DNA of 64,000 bases. Source: GCA-016699835 sp964543905. GTDB lineage: Bacteria; Planctomycetota; Phycisphaerae; Phycisphaerales; UBA1924. Both the position numbers and the translations under genes were made by a program. Shown here piece after piece: positions 15,721 through 23,446 of the stretch. The notes beneath the pieces are model-generated. The model saw nothing but the letters and a program-made list of their open reading frames with translations. It did no database searches and was not told where the DNA came from. Within the stretch, counting starts at the first letter, position 1; every line of letters begins with the position of its first letter. The stretch spans positions 62,001 through 126,000 of the forward strand of contig CAZIZO010000003.1 in the NCBI GenBank assembly GCA_964543905.1, in the 5' to 3' direction.

Positions 15721-17496
15721 TCACCGCGATTCCTGCCCACCCCGCACGCCTCCGAACCCCTTGAATCCGTACCCCAGAAACGCCGGCCGACCACGCTTGC
15801 CGTCGCCGTCGAGCGTTCCGACCAGTTCCACTCGCTCGAAGTAGGGTTCCCAATCCTCGACCGTCTTCCCCCCAACCAGCACGCCCGGACGACCCGCCAG
15901 CCCATCCGCGTGTCGAAGATCCGTCTCCGCCCAGTAGTCATATTGCGTCCGCCTTCCCTCCAGCATCAGGGCGCTCGAGCAATAGACCGTCGGCCTCCCG
16001 GGCGTGTAGAACGCGAGGTGGGCCGCCCGTCCGTAGTGCAGCGCCACGATCATCGCCTCCTTCCCCGTCTCGCTTCGCAGGTGTTCCACCAGGCGAGCCA
16101 CATGCGCTCCCATCCGATCGGCGCCCATGAACCGGTGAACCGGGATCAAGGGACGACGTGGCCCCGCGCTCGCCTCCCGAACCCTCCCCGTCAGCGACTC
16201 GTACTGCCGCGCGATCCACTCATACCCCGGCTGCACCGCCCGCCCGAGCAGGTCCAGCCGAGGCGTCACGAGCGCGACCACCATGCCCACGATGATCGTC
16301 AGACGCCAGCATACTCGCGTGGCGTTCTGCTGCCGTCCCGATGCGAGCCACGCGTCCATCCCGCGCACCACGGTCAGCCCCGCAAGGCACATCCCCGTCA
16401 GGTACGACGCGAGCGCCCAGTTGCCCTCGGGTTCCGCCACGAAACTGACAAGAAAATAAAACGCGAGCAAGGGAATCGCGCAGCACAAAAGAAAGAACGT
16501 CCCCGCGGTCGAGTCGTGGGGAGTGCGGCCCGACTCACAAGGCCCTCCGGCCCCATCCCGCGGGCGCCCTCGCCAGCCCTGCCACGCCCCCCACGCCCCC
16601 ATCCCCATGAGCGCGATCGCGGGGCCGATCATCCCGATCTGCGAACCGACATAACTGAGTGTCCACCTCGGGTCATACCGCCACCCGCCCTTGCCCTGCG
16701 TCACCGGCATGTCGCCGCCCGCCACGCCCAGGTGACCCAGCAGGTGCCCCAGTGTCGGCCACTGATGCTGCTGATTCCACACGAACACCGGCGTCACGCA
16801 CACGCCGAAGACCACCATCCCCACGAGCATCCACCACGCCCATCGCCTCGCCACCTCCAGCATCCCACGACGCCCCGCAGCGATGGCATACAGCACCAGT
16901 CCAGGCACGAGCAGCACGATCGTGTACTTGTACAGAAAGCCCACGCCCAGCGCGAGCCCCAACGACACCCACGCCCCCCGTGATCCACGCCCCAGCGCCC
17001 GCCACGCCGCCCACGCCCCCGCCGCCCAGCAGCACGCATACGGCCCGTCGATCGTCAGCAACAGGCCGCTGACCTGGAACATCGGCACCAGCACAAAGCA
17101 TGCCGCCGCAAAGAATCCCGCACGCCGCTCCCCCGTCGCATCCCGAGCGAGCGCCGCCAGCAGCAGCGCCGTCACGCCTGCGAACACAGGCGACGCCGCC
17201 CGCACCACAAACTCCGCGGCCCCCGGCGCCGTCCAATCCCCCAGCAGCCATCGCGCGAGCGCAATCGTCCACGCCACGCCAGGCCCCTTGCTGTAATACG
17301 ACCACTCCAGCCGCCGGCTCCACTCCCAATAGAACGCCTCGTCCTCCACAAGGTTGTACGGGCAGAGCCAACGAAGATACACGAGGCGTGCCGCCGTCAC
17401 GATCAAGACCAGCAGCACGCTCGCCTTCCACGAGGCCGCCCACGGCGCGAAGCGCACGTGTCCCGATGCTTCGATCTCGCTCGGACGATGGTTCAA
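15721..17496 (-). CDS. GT39-family (ArnT/PMT-like) membrane glycosyltransferase
   Basis: 591-residue polytopic protein. The N-terminal region carries NLVEDEAFYWEWSRRLEWSY followed by YSKGPGVAW, the hallmark first periplasmic loop of ArnT/PMT-type GT-C transferases, whose acidic residues (EDE) bind the metal and sugar donor. About ten to twelve hydrophobic helices follow, then a soluble C-terminal domain of about 150 residues. The family moves a sugar from an undecaprenyl- or dolichyl-type phosphate carrier to lipid A, protein or polysaccharide. It starts 40 nt after the LptF/G-like permease stop, suggesting a shared transcript and an envelope role. Confidence 0.87.
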   Translation of the reverse strand: MNHRPSEIEASGHVRFAPWAASWKASVLLVLIVTAARLVYLRWLCPYNLVEDEAFYWEWSRRLEWSYYSKGPGVAWTIALARWLLGDWTAPGAAEFVVRAASPVFAGVTALLLAALARDATGERRAGFFAAACFVLVPMFQVSGLLLTIDGPYACCWAAGAWAAWRALGRGSRGAWVSLGLALGVGFLYKYTIVLLVPGLVLYAIAAGRRGMLEVARRWAWWMLVGMVVFGVCVTPVFVWNQQHQWPTLGHLLGHLGVAGGDMPVTQGKGGWRYDPRWTLSYVGSQIGMIGPAIALMGMGAWGAWQGWRGRPRDGAGGPCESGRTPHDSTAGTFFLLCCAIPLLAFYFLVSFVAEPEGNWALASYLTGMCLAGLTVVRGMDAWLASGRQQNATRVCWRLTIIVGMVVALVTPRLDLLGRAVQPGYEWIARQYESLTGRVREASAGPRRPLIPVHRFMGADRMGAHVARLVEHLRSETGKEAMIVALHYGRAAHLAFYTPGRPTVYCSSALMLEGRRTQYDYWAETDLRHADGLAGRPGVLVGGKTVEDWEPYFERVELVGTLDGDGKRGRPAFLGYGFKGFGGVRGGQESR

Positions 17497-17536
17497 CGGA
17501 CGCGCAGCCTCCCTTCGTCGCGCTCCCGCGCTCTCG

Positions 17537-19237
17537 TCAATGGCGCGCCAGCGATCGATACACCAACAGCGTGTACAACGTCAGCCCGCCCACCCCGGCC
17601 CACATCAACACCAGCCCGTTCGCCCCCACCTGCCGAACCATCTGTTGACCCCCCGAGATCGTCACCAGCGACACGATCGCCGGCACAAAGGTCCACAGGT
17701 ACACCGTCAGCGGCATCCGCTTGCTCATCTTCAGCGCGGTCACCGCGCCCGTCAGAACCATCACCGCGCAACTCACCGCCATCGCCCAGCGCTCGTGCTG
17801 CTTGCTCGTGATCAACCGCATCAGGTCCGCGATGTCCTTGCTCAGTGCGTCGGCCTGGACTTGCACGAGCGCTTCGTTCGCGTCGCTCCCCGTCTTGGCC
17901 CGCGCGACAAGGTCCCGGGCCTTCAACTTCAGGATCGCGTCCGCGGGCCTGCTGGGCAGCGTCAGATGGTCCACCGTCAGTTGCGCCCGTTCCGTCGCCG
18001 TGTCGTCCGCGGGCGAAGGCGACGTGCCCACCACGCGCGTCCGCACACGCTCCAGACGCAATCGAATCGGCGAGCGCCTCGTCGCCGGATCAAACGAGAG
18101 GTCGGCGATCAAGGTCGCGTCCTTCGCCGTCATCGCCAGCCGCGTCGCCGTGGATCCTTCGCTCCCCGCCCGGTTCAGTTCGACCTCCACGCCGCCCTCC
18201 GCCGAGGGCGTGATGACGTACTGCCCCGGCCCGGCATTGGGCTTGGGCGCCAGCCCCTTCCCGCGCACGATCACGTCCTGGTCCCGATCGTCGATCAGCC
18301 GAACCTGCCCCACGCGGGCGAGGGCGGTCGCGATCTCCTTGATCGATGCCGATTGTCCCAAGGCCAACGCCAGTTCGCGGCGCCGGCGGTCCACCCAGTT
18401 CATGCGCTCGGGCAGGTCGCGCAACTCACGCAGTTCCCCGAACGTCAGGAACTTTGGATCGGTCTTCGTTGGCGATGGAATCTGGTATGTTCCCTCCACG
18501 CGGTCCTTGACGTACGCGTTGTTGACCGACTGGTCGATCACCATCGCGTTGCTCATCCGGATGAAGACGGGCGCCAGTTCGGTCCCCTCTCCCGGCCCTT
18601 CGCCCGCGCTGGGGGGATAAAACCACAGGTCGGCCCGTGGCGCCGCGACTTCTTGCACGATCTTCCCCGATCCGTCCGTCTTGACGGCCATCATCCGCGC
18701 GAGCATGACGTGGTCCACCCCGTACTCCGCGTCATACGAGTGATGCGCCGCGTCCGCGATCACGTGCAGCCCGGGTGTCAACTCCACCCCCGTCCCCTTG
18801 GGGATCTGCATCGCGAGATACCGCGGCACGTTCACCGTCACCATCCTCGTCGCCTGTTGCAAGAAACGAGGGATCAACTGCTCGTTCAGGAGCGCCAGCA
18901 TCCCCGAAAGGAACAGCCCCGTCACGATCGCCGGGACCAGCAGCATCCGCAGGCTGATGCCTCCCGCCTGCGCCGCCGTGATCTCGTTGTCCACCGCCAG
19001 ACGGTGGTAGACCAGCGTGGACGCCAGCCCCGCCGCAAAGGGCAACGCATACGCCAGCATGGGCGGGATGATCAGGCCAATAAACCGGATCGCGTCTCCC
19101 GCGCCCAGTTTCCCGTCCGACATCGGCTTGATCGCCGCCGCAAACGCGATCACGCAGACCAACACTCCCGTCGCCAGCAGAACCAGGCGGGCGAGTTCGT
19201 ACAAGATGCTCCGGCTCAGTGTCCGCGGAAACCGCAT
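17537..19237 (-). CDS. LptF/LptG-family permease
   Basis: 566 residues. N-terminal helices contain SILYELARLVLLATGVLVCV and LIIPPMLAYALPFAAGLAS, then VDNEITAAQAGGISLRMLLVP, the conserved loop of YjgP/YjgQ proteins. A large periplasmic beta domain occupies the middle, and four hydrophobic segments close the protein (for example AMAVSCAVMVLTGAVTALKMS). LptF and LptG form the membrane part of the ABC transporter that extracts lipopolysaccharide; the protein is longer than E. coli LptF/G (about 360 residues) because the middle domain is expanded. No LptB ATPase or second permease is adjacent. Confidence 0.87.
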   Translation of the reverse strand: MRFPRTLSRSILYELARLVLLATGVLVCVIAFAAAIKPMSDGKLGAGDAIRFIGLIIPPMLAYALPFAAGLASTLVYHRLAVDNEITAAQAGGISLRMLLVPAIVTGLFLSGMLALLNEQLIPRFLQQATRMVTVNVPRYLAMQIPKGTGVELTPGLHVIADAAHHSYDAEYGVDHVMLARMMAVKTDGSGKIVQEVAAPRADLWFYPPSAGEGPGEGTELAPVFIRMSNAMVIDQSVNNAYVKDRVEGTYQIPSPTKTDPKFLTFGELRELRDLPERMNWVDRRRRELALALGQSASIKEIATALARVGQVRLIDDRDQDVIVRGKGLAPKPNAGPGQYVITPSAEGGVEVELNRAGSEGSTATRLAMTAKDATLIADLSFDPATRRSPIRLRLERVRTRVVGTSPSPADDTATERAQLTVDHLTLPSRPADAILKLKARDLVARAKTGSDANEALVQVQADALSKDIADLMRLITSKQHERWAMAVSCAVMVLTGAVTALKMSKRMPLTVYLWTFVPAIVSLVTISGGQQMVRQVGANGLVLMWAGVGGLTLYTLLVYRSLARH

Positions 19238-19539
19238 GGGTCGCGGATGATACTGGCCTCACGCCCCATCTTCCCACTCCCATACTGGACCTTCCTCACA
19301 ACTCCTTTCGCCTCCGCAACCGAATGACCTCCAAACATCCCGCGATTCACGCAACCCATTCCGCGTTCGGACTCGTATCGGTGTGCGCTTTTCCTTGCAC
19401 TTTCTTCAAAGTGGGGGCATACTGATCGGGGGATTGTTTTCTGCCCCTTGCCGCGGTTCTCGGTTCTCATGGTGAGGACGTCCGCAAACAAGCGGTGCTG
19501 AGGCGCATCGGCCGCGGAGCGGCCGTGTGGAGTGAGATC
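19238..19539. other. Divergent intergenic region before the exoprotein run
   Basis: 302 nt between the LptF/G-like gene (minus) and the first GC-dockerin gene (plus). It carries the promoter listed at 19395-19423 and no supported gene. The reading frame of the downstream gene opens earlier, at 19495, but the ribosome-binding site and signal peptide favour 19540. Confidence 0.6.
19395..19423 (+). promoter_or_regulatory. Sigma-70-type promoter of the first GC-dockerin gene
   Basis: TTGCAC and CATACT are separated by 17 nt. The start of transcription would be near 19430, giving a leader of about 110 nt before ATG 19540. Confidence 0.6.
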
Positions 19540-21120
19540 ATGTCCAGATTGTCGTGGCGTTGCAATGCTCTCCTGTCCGTGTGCGGACTGCTGCTCGGGT
19601 CCGCCGCTTCCGCGCAACTCATCCCGGGCATGGACACCGAAGTACCTTCCTCGCCCGCGCGTCTCGATCGCCTCCACGTCACCACCCTTGGGCGGATCGT
19701 CGAAGACACCTCGGGCCTCCACACGCCAACCCCGGGCAACTTCTACCGCGACCGCCTCAACTGCCCAGCCACCATCCTCCACTCGCAGGATGTCTTCTCG
19801 GGCGGCACCTTCACCCTCCAGGGCGGCTTCGCCGAAGGAGAAATCGCCGCCGCTTCCTACACCCTGCCCGGAAACCTCTTCCCCATCCAAATCAACCTCA
19901 TGGAGATCATCGTCGGTCAGCAGAACGCCACCGTCCAGACCACCACCCAGTGGTCCATCCTCGTCTACGACGGCTTCCCAACCGATCCCCAGCCCTCCGG
20001 ATTCCCCATCGAATACTCCAGCGACGATGTCATCCTCCCCCACATCGTCATGAATCCCGGCACGCGCGCCACCAACGTCCAAGTCTCCGTCGATCCCAAC
20101 GACCCAGACCAGATTTTCATCTACAACCCCAACAACCTCGCCCAGAAGACCTTCACCATCGGCCTCCGCATCGACCAGCACCACAACCAAACCGCCAACC
20201 CTTGCTTCACCGCGCCTCCCGCGAACGAGAACGCCTTCCCCGCCACCGACAACACCGTCATCGGCTGCGGCTCCGGCTATGCCCAACTCCAGCAACCCTC
20301 CCAGAACTGGCTCTACGCCGTCAACTGCGGTCCCAACGGCTGTCCTCCCAACGGCGGGTGGACTCGCTTCAGCAGCCTCCAGGCCGACCAATCCATCTTC
20401 GGCATCTGCCTCACCGGCTGCCGCCCGCGCGGCGACTGGCTCATCCGCGTCACCTATGACCCCGTCAACTGTCCGCCCCCCGAGGGCGCGTGCTGCTTCG
20501 GCACTCAAGGCTGCTTCCTGGCCCCGCAGGCCGCCTGCCAAGGCGCGGGGGGCTCCTGGAAAGGACCCGGCTCCGTCTGCGGCACACGCGACGCGCAGGG
20601 CAACTTCCCCGGATGCATCGCGCCCCCGAATCAACCTCCGACCGCCAACGCGGGCAGCGACCAGACCGTCACCGACTCCGACAACTCCGGTGCCGAAACC
20701 ATCGTCGTCGACGGTTCCGCAAGCACCGATCCCGACGGTTTCATCGCCAACTACCGCTGGACCGAAGGCCCCACGCTCCTCCAGGATGGGCCCGCGCTCC
20801 TCTCCCGTGATTTCCCCGTCGGCGTCCACACCCTCACCCTCACCGTCACCGACAACGCCGGCGCCACCGCCACCGACACCGTCGTCCTCACCGTCAACCC
20901 CGGTTCGCCCCCGTGCGTCGCCGACGTCGATGACGGCTCCGGCACCGGCACCCCCGACGGGGGCGTCACCATCGACGACCTCCTCTACTACCTCTTCATC
21001 TTTGAAGCCGGCACCACCGACGCCGACGTCGATGACGGCTCCGGCACCGGGACGCCCGACGGTGGCGTCACCATCGACGACCTCCTCTACTATCTCTTCC
21101 GCTTCGAGGCCGGGTGCTGA
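19540..21120 (+). CDS. Secreted PKD-domain protein with GC-type dockerin
   Basis: 526 residues from ATG 19540, with GGAG 7 nt upstream; the frame opens earlier but that part lacks a signal. The signal peptide ends near SAASAQ. Residues 30-300 form a beta-rich region I do not recognise, with a Cys-rich stretch near 310-360. A PKD-like domain follows at 367-455 (PPTANAGSDQTVTDSD, then LTLTVTDNAGATATDTVVL). The last 70 residues are two dockerin-like repeats with GVTIDDLLYYL, ending FRFEAGC. No catalytic motif is seen. It heads a run of eight same-strand genes of this kind. Confidence 0.87.
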   Translation: MSRLSWRCNALLSVCGLLLGSAASAQLIPGMDTEVPSSPARLDRLHVTTLGRIVEDTSGLHTPTPGNFYRDRLNCPATILHSQDVFSGGTFTLQGGFAEGEIAAASYTLPGNLFPIQINLMEIIVGQQNATVQTTTQWSILVYDGFPTDPQPSGFPIEYSSDDVILPHIVMNPGTRATNVQVSVDPNDPDQIFIYNPNNLAQKTFTIGLRIDQHHNQTANPCFTAPPANENAFPATDNTVIGCGSGYAQLQQPSQNWLYAVNCGPNGCPPNGGWTRFSSLQADQSIFGICLTGCRPRGDWLIRVTYDPVNCPPPEGACCFGTQGCFLAPQAACQGAGGSWKGPGSVCGTRDAQGNFPGCIAPPNQPPTANAGSDQTVTDSDNSGAETIVVDGSASTDPDGFIANYRWTEGPTLLQDGPALLSRDFPVGVHTLTLTVTDNAGATATDTVVLTVNPGSPPCVADVDDGSGTGTPDGGVTIDDLLYYLFIFEAGTTDADVDDGSGTGTPDGGVTIDDLLYYLFRFEAGC

Positions 21121-21211
21121 TCCTGCGGCCTTCCTCGGGTCTTGACGCTCTGAGAGAGGCGACTTGACCCTCCCTCCACGCTCCGGCGTGTCGGGCCATT
21201 CGTTGATCCCA

Positions 21212-21244
21212 CCGGGCGATGCGCACACGCCCCGCCCGGGTTTT
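21212..21244 (+). terminator. Possible terminator upstream of the second GC-dockerin gene
   Basis: A 7-bp stem (CCGGGCG at 21212-21218 with CGCCCGG at 21233-21239), a 14-nt loop and four T. The large loop and short T tract make it weak. Confidence 0.45.
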
Positions 21245-21288
21245 CGTCTGTTCCCCCGCGCTGCCACGCGGCTTTCGGAGGTGGAGAA

Positions 21289-22290
21289 ATGAAGTCCTTG
21301 TCGTTCCGTGCGTGCTCAATCCTCGCCCTGCTCACCGCGAGCGGGATCGCCCAAGCCCAAGACGGGCTCATCGTCGGCGTCGACAACGCCGCCGAGCCCG
21401 TGTACCTCCGCACCGCCGGCCAATGGCGATCCCTCTTCGACGGCGTCGAAGCCTGGGGCCTCGCCGGCGACAACTCCTCCTGCACCCTCTACATCAGCGC
21501 CGGCTTCGAACTCTACCGCTTCCGACGTGGGGCCGTGTCCCCCACCCTCGTTGGTCCTTTCACCGACACCGTGACTCAAAGCAACATCTCGATCCAGGGT
21601 CTTCTTTGGAACAATGGCGCACTCTACGGAACGCGCACCACCTCCAGCGGCGGCGTCGTCGAAGGCTTCTACCAGATCAACGTCGCCAACGGCGATTGCC
21701 AACTCGTCCTGGCCACCAGCCTCGATCTGGACCTTAGCGGCTGCGACGCCGACCCCGCGACCGGCACCATCTACGCCCTCTCCGACACCAGTTCCCTCAA
21801 CCCCGCTCCCCCAGGTCTTTATCGCGTCACCTTTGACCAGGACCCGCCCGTCCGGATCACCGATTATCGCCCTGCCAATCAATGGTCCGGACGTGGCTCC
21901 ACCGCCGACGTCGACGGACTCGCCGTGGGCGACGGTCGCGCCTTCATGATCATCGACGAGCCCGGCGAGTTCGCCGTCTACAACCTCGCCTCCCGTGCCT
22001 ACGAGACCAACCTCGATTCGCCCTGGACCACCTCCAACACCTTCTCCGCCGGCGCCTGGGCCCCCTGCTTCACCCGCCCGGGTTGCATCGCCGACGTCGA
22101 CGACGGCACCGGCACCGGGACCCCGGACGGCGGCGTCACCATCGATGATCTGATCTTCTACCTCGGTATCTACAGCGACGGGAACTCCGCCGCCGACGTC
22201 GATGACGGCTCCGGCACCGGCGTGCCCGACGGCGGCGTCACCATCGACGATCTCCTCTACTTCCTCTTCCGATATAGCGAGGGGTGCTAA
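21289..22290 (+). CDS. Secreted beta-propeller-like protein with GC-type dockerin
   Basis: 333 residues from ATG 21289, preceded by GGAGGTGGAGA. A signal peptide (ILALLTASGIAQAQ) leads to a repetitive beta region containing TLYISAGFELYRF, YQINVANGDCQLVLA and GCDADPATGTIYALSD, resembling blades of a propeller. The end is two dockerin-like repeats: GVTIDDLIFYLGIYSDGN, then GVTIDDLLYFLFRYSEGC. Function is unknown. It lies 168 nt after the PKD-domain gene. Confidence 0.84.
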   Translation: MKSLSFRACSILALLTASGIAQAQDGLIVGVDNAAEPVYLRTAGQWRSLFDGVEAWGLAGDNSSCTLYISAGFELYRFRRGAVSPTLVGPFTDTVTQSNISIQGLLWNNGALYGTRTTSSGGVVEGFYQINVANGDCQLVLATSLDLDLSGCDADPATGTIYALSDTSSLNPAPPGLYRVTFDQDPPVRITDYRPANQWSGRGSTADVDGLAVGDGRAFMIIDEPGEFAVYNLASRAYETNLDSPWTTSNTFSAGAWAPCFTRPGCIADVDDGTGTGTPDGGVTIDDLIFYLGIYSDGNSAADVDDGSGTGVPDGGVTIDDLLYFLFRYSEGC

Positions 22291-22376
22291 CCCCCTCCCA
22301 CAACCTGTTTCGTGAGTCTGGGTAAAAACAATCTCACGAGAACCGCTCAGTTTGTGTTTCTACAGCCATTCTTTCA

Positions 22377-22407
22377 ACAAATCCGCAACCCAGGGTTGCG
22401 GATTTGT
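22377..22407. terminator. Strong symmetric hairpin terminator
   Basis: A 14-bp perfect stem (ACAAATCCGCAACC at 22377-22390 and its complement at 22394-22407) closes on a CAG loop. The base of the stem is A/T-rich on both sides, but the T run is short. It lies between two exoprotein genes, and the next promoter overlaps its right arm. Confidence 0.65.
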
Positions 22408-22423
22408 CATCTCGTGGTAGACT
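22396..22423 (+). promoter_or_regulatory. Sigma-70-type promoter of the third GC-dockerin gene
   Basis: TTGCGG and TAGACT are separated by 16 nt. The -35 box lies inside the right arm of the preceding hairpin. Confidence 0.5.
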
Positions 22424-22492
22424 GGGCGGTCCCGCAGCGGGGTGTGGTGTTGGCATTTCGCTCGCGGTGATCGATTCGTGAGGAGACCAGAC

Positions 22493-23326
22493 ATGTTCGT
22501 GTGGGATGAAATTCGTGCGCGCCGCCTTGCTCAGGCGGTCGGTGCCGTAGGCGCCGTTTCCATGGCCGCTCTCGCCGGGGCTACGGGCCCCTTTGGAGCC
22601 AATCTCATCATGAACCCCGGTGCCGAGGCAAGTCCAGGCGCCACCAACGACACCCAGCACCTTGCCCTCCCGTTCTGGGACCTCACGGGCCTCCTGACTC
22701 CCGTCCGTTACGGCACCCTCATGCCCTCCACCGCCCCGGGGCCATCCGATCGCGGCCTGAACTTCTTCGCCGGCGGTCCGAACAACTCCATCTCCAGCGC
22801 CACCCAGGTTATCACGCTCCAGCAGGGACTCGCCGTCATCGATTCCGGCCTCGCCACCTACCGCCTGAGCGGTTGGCTCGGTGGGGCCCTCTCCCAAGAT
22901 GACACCATGATCCTCTCCGCCACGTTCAATGACCTCAACGGCGAAAGTCTTGGCACGGCCACGCTCAACGGGCCCACCGCCGCGCAACGCAACAACATCA
23001 CCTCCCTCCTTTTCCGCACCCGCACCGGGCTTGTCCCCGCCGGCACACGCAGCATCAACATCGCCCTCATCTCCTCGCGACGATTCCCAACCTACAACGA
23101 CGGGTACGCCGACAACCTCGAACTCATCCTCACCAACCCGTGCACCGCGGACTACGACCTCGACGGCGGCGTCACCATCGACGACCTCCTCCTCTACCTC
23201 TTCGATTTTGAATCCGGAAACCTCGATGCCGATGTTGACGATGGCAGCAGCACCGGCGTCCGCGACGGCGGCGTCACCGTCGACGACCTCCTCTACTTCC
23301 TCCTCCGCTTCGAACTCGGCTGCTAA
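22493..23326 (+). CDS. Secreted jelly-roll-like protein with GC-type dockerin
   Basis: 277 residues from ATG 22493, with GAGGAG 7 nt upstream. After the signal peptide, NLIMNPGAEASPGATND opens a beta-sandwich region of the kind found in CBM/DUF642-like extracellular domains, with RGLNFFAGGPNNSISSATQ following. No active site is evident. The first dockerin-like repeat lacks the usual insertion and reads DYDLDGGVTIDDLL, a canonical Ca-binding dockerin loop; the second has the common DVDDGSSTGVRDGG form and ends FELGC. A terminator follows. Confidence 0.84.
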   Translation: MFVWDEIRARRLAQAVGAVGAVSMAALAGATGPFGANLIMNPGAEASPGATNDTQHLALPFWDLTGLLTPVRYGTLMPSTAPGPSDRGLNFFAGGPNNSISSATQVITLQQGLAVIDSGLATYRLSGWLGGALSQDDTMILSATFNDLNGESLGTATLNGPTAAQRNNITSLLFRTRTGLVPAGTRSINIALISSRRFPTYNDGYADNLELILTNPCTADYDLDGGVTIDDLLLYLFDFESGNLDADVDDGSSTGVRDGGVTVDDLLYFLLRFELGC

Positions 23327-23352
23327 CTCCTGGCTCTCACTTCCCTCGATCG

Positions 23353-23376
23353 CCCGCACGGCCTGTGCGGGTTTTT
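23353..23376 (+). terminator. Rho-independent terminator
   Basis: A 7-bp stem (CCCGCAC at 23353-23359 with GTGCGGG at 23365-23371), a GGCCT loop and five T. Confidence 0.88.
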
Positions 23377-23411
23377 CTTTGGAGTTTTTCAAGCCCAACC
23401 CCGGTTTTCCC

Positions 23412-23440
23412 TTGTGCGGCTCCTCGCTTTCGCGCATACT
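23412..23440 (+). promoter_or_regulatory. Sigma-70-type promoter, probably giving a leaderless mRNA
   Basis: TTGTGC and CATACT are separated by 17 nt. Only 6 nt lie between the -10 box and ATG 23447, so the transcript would start at or within a few nt of the start codon. No Shine-Dalgarno sequence is present. Confidence 0.55.
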
Positions 23441-23446
23441 TCCGAC

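Noticed and set aside
17354..19327. 657-codon plus-strand frame over the permease
   Set aside because: Highly basic, low-complexity product lying antisense to the LptF/G-like gene; no family resemblance.
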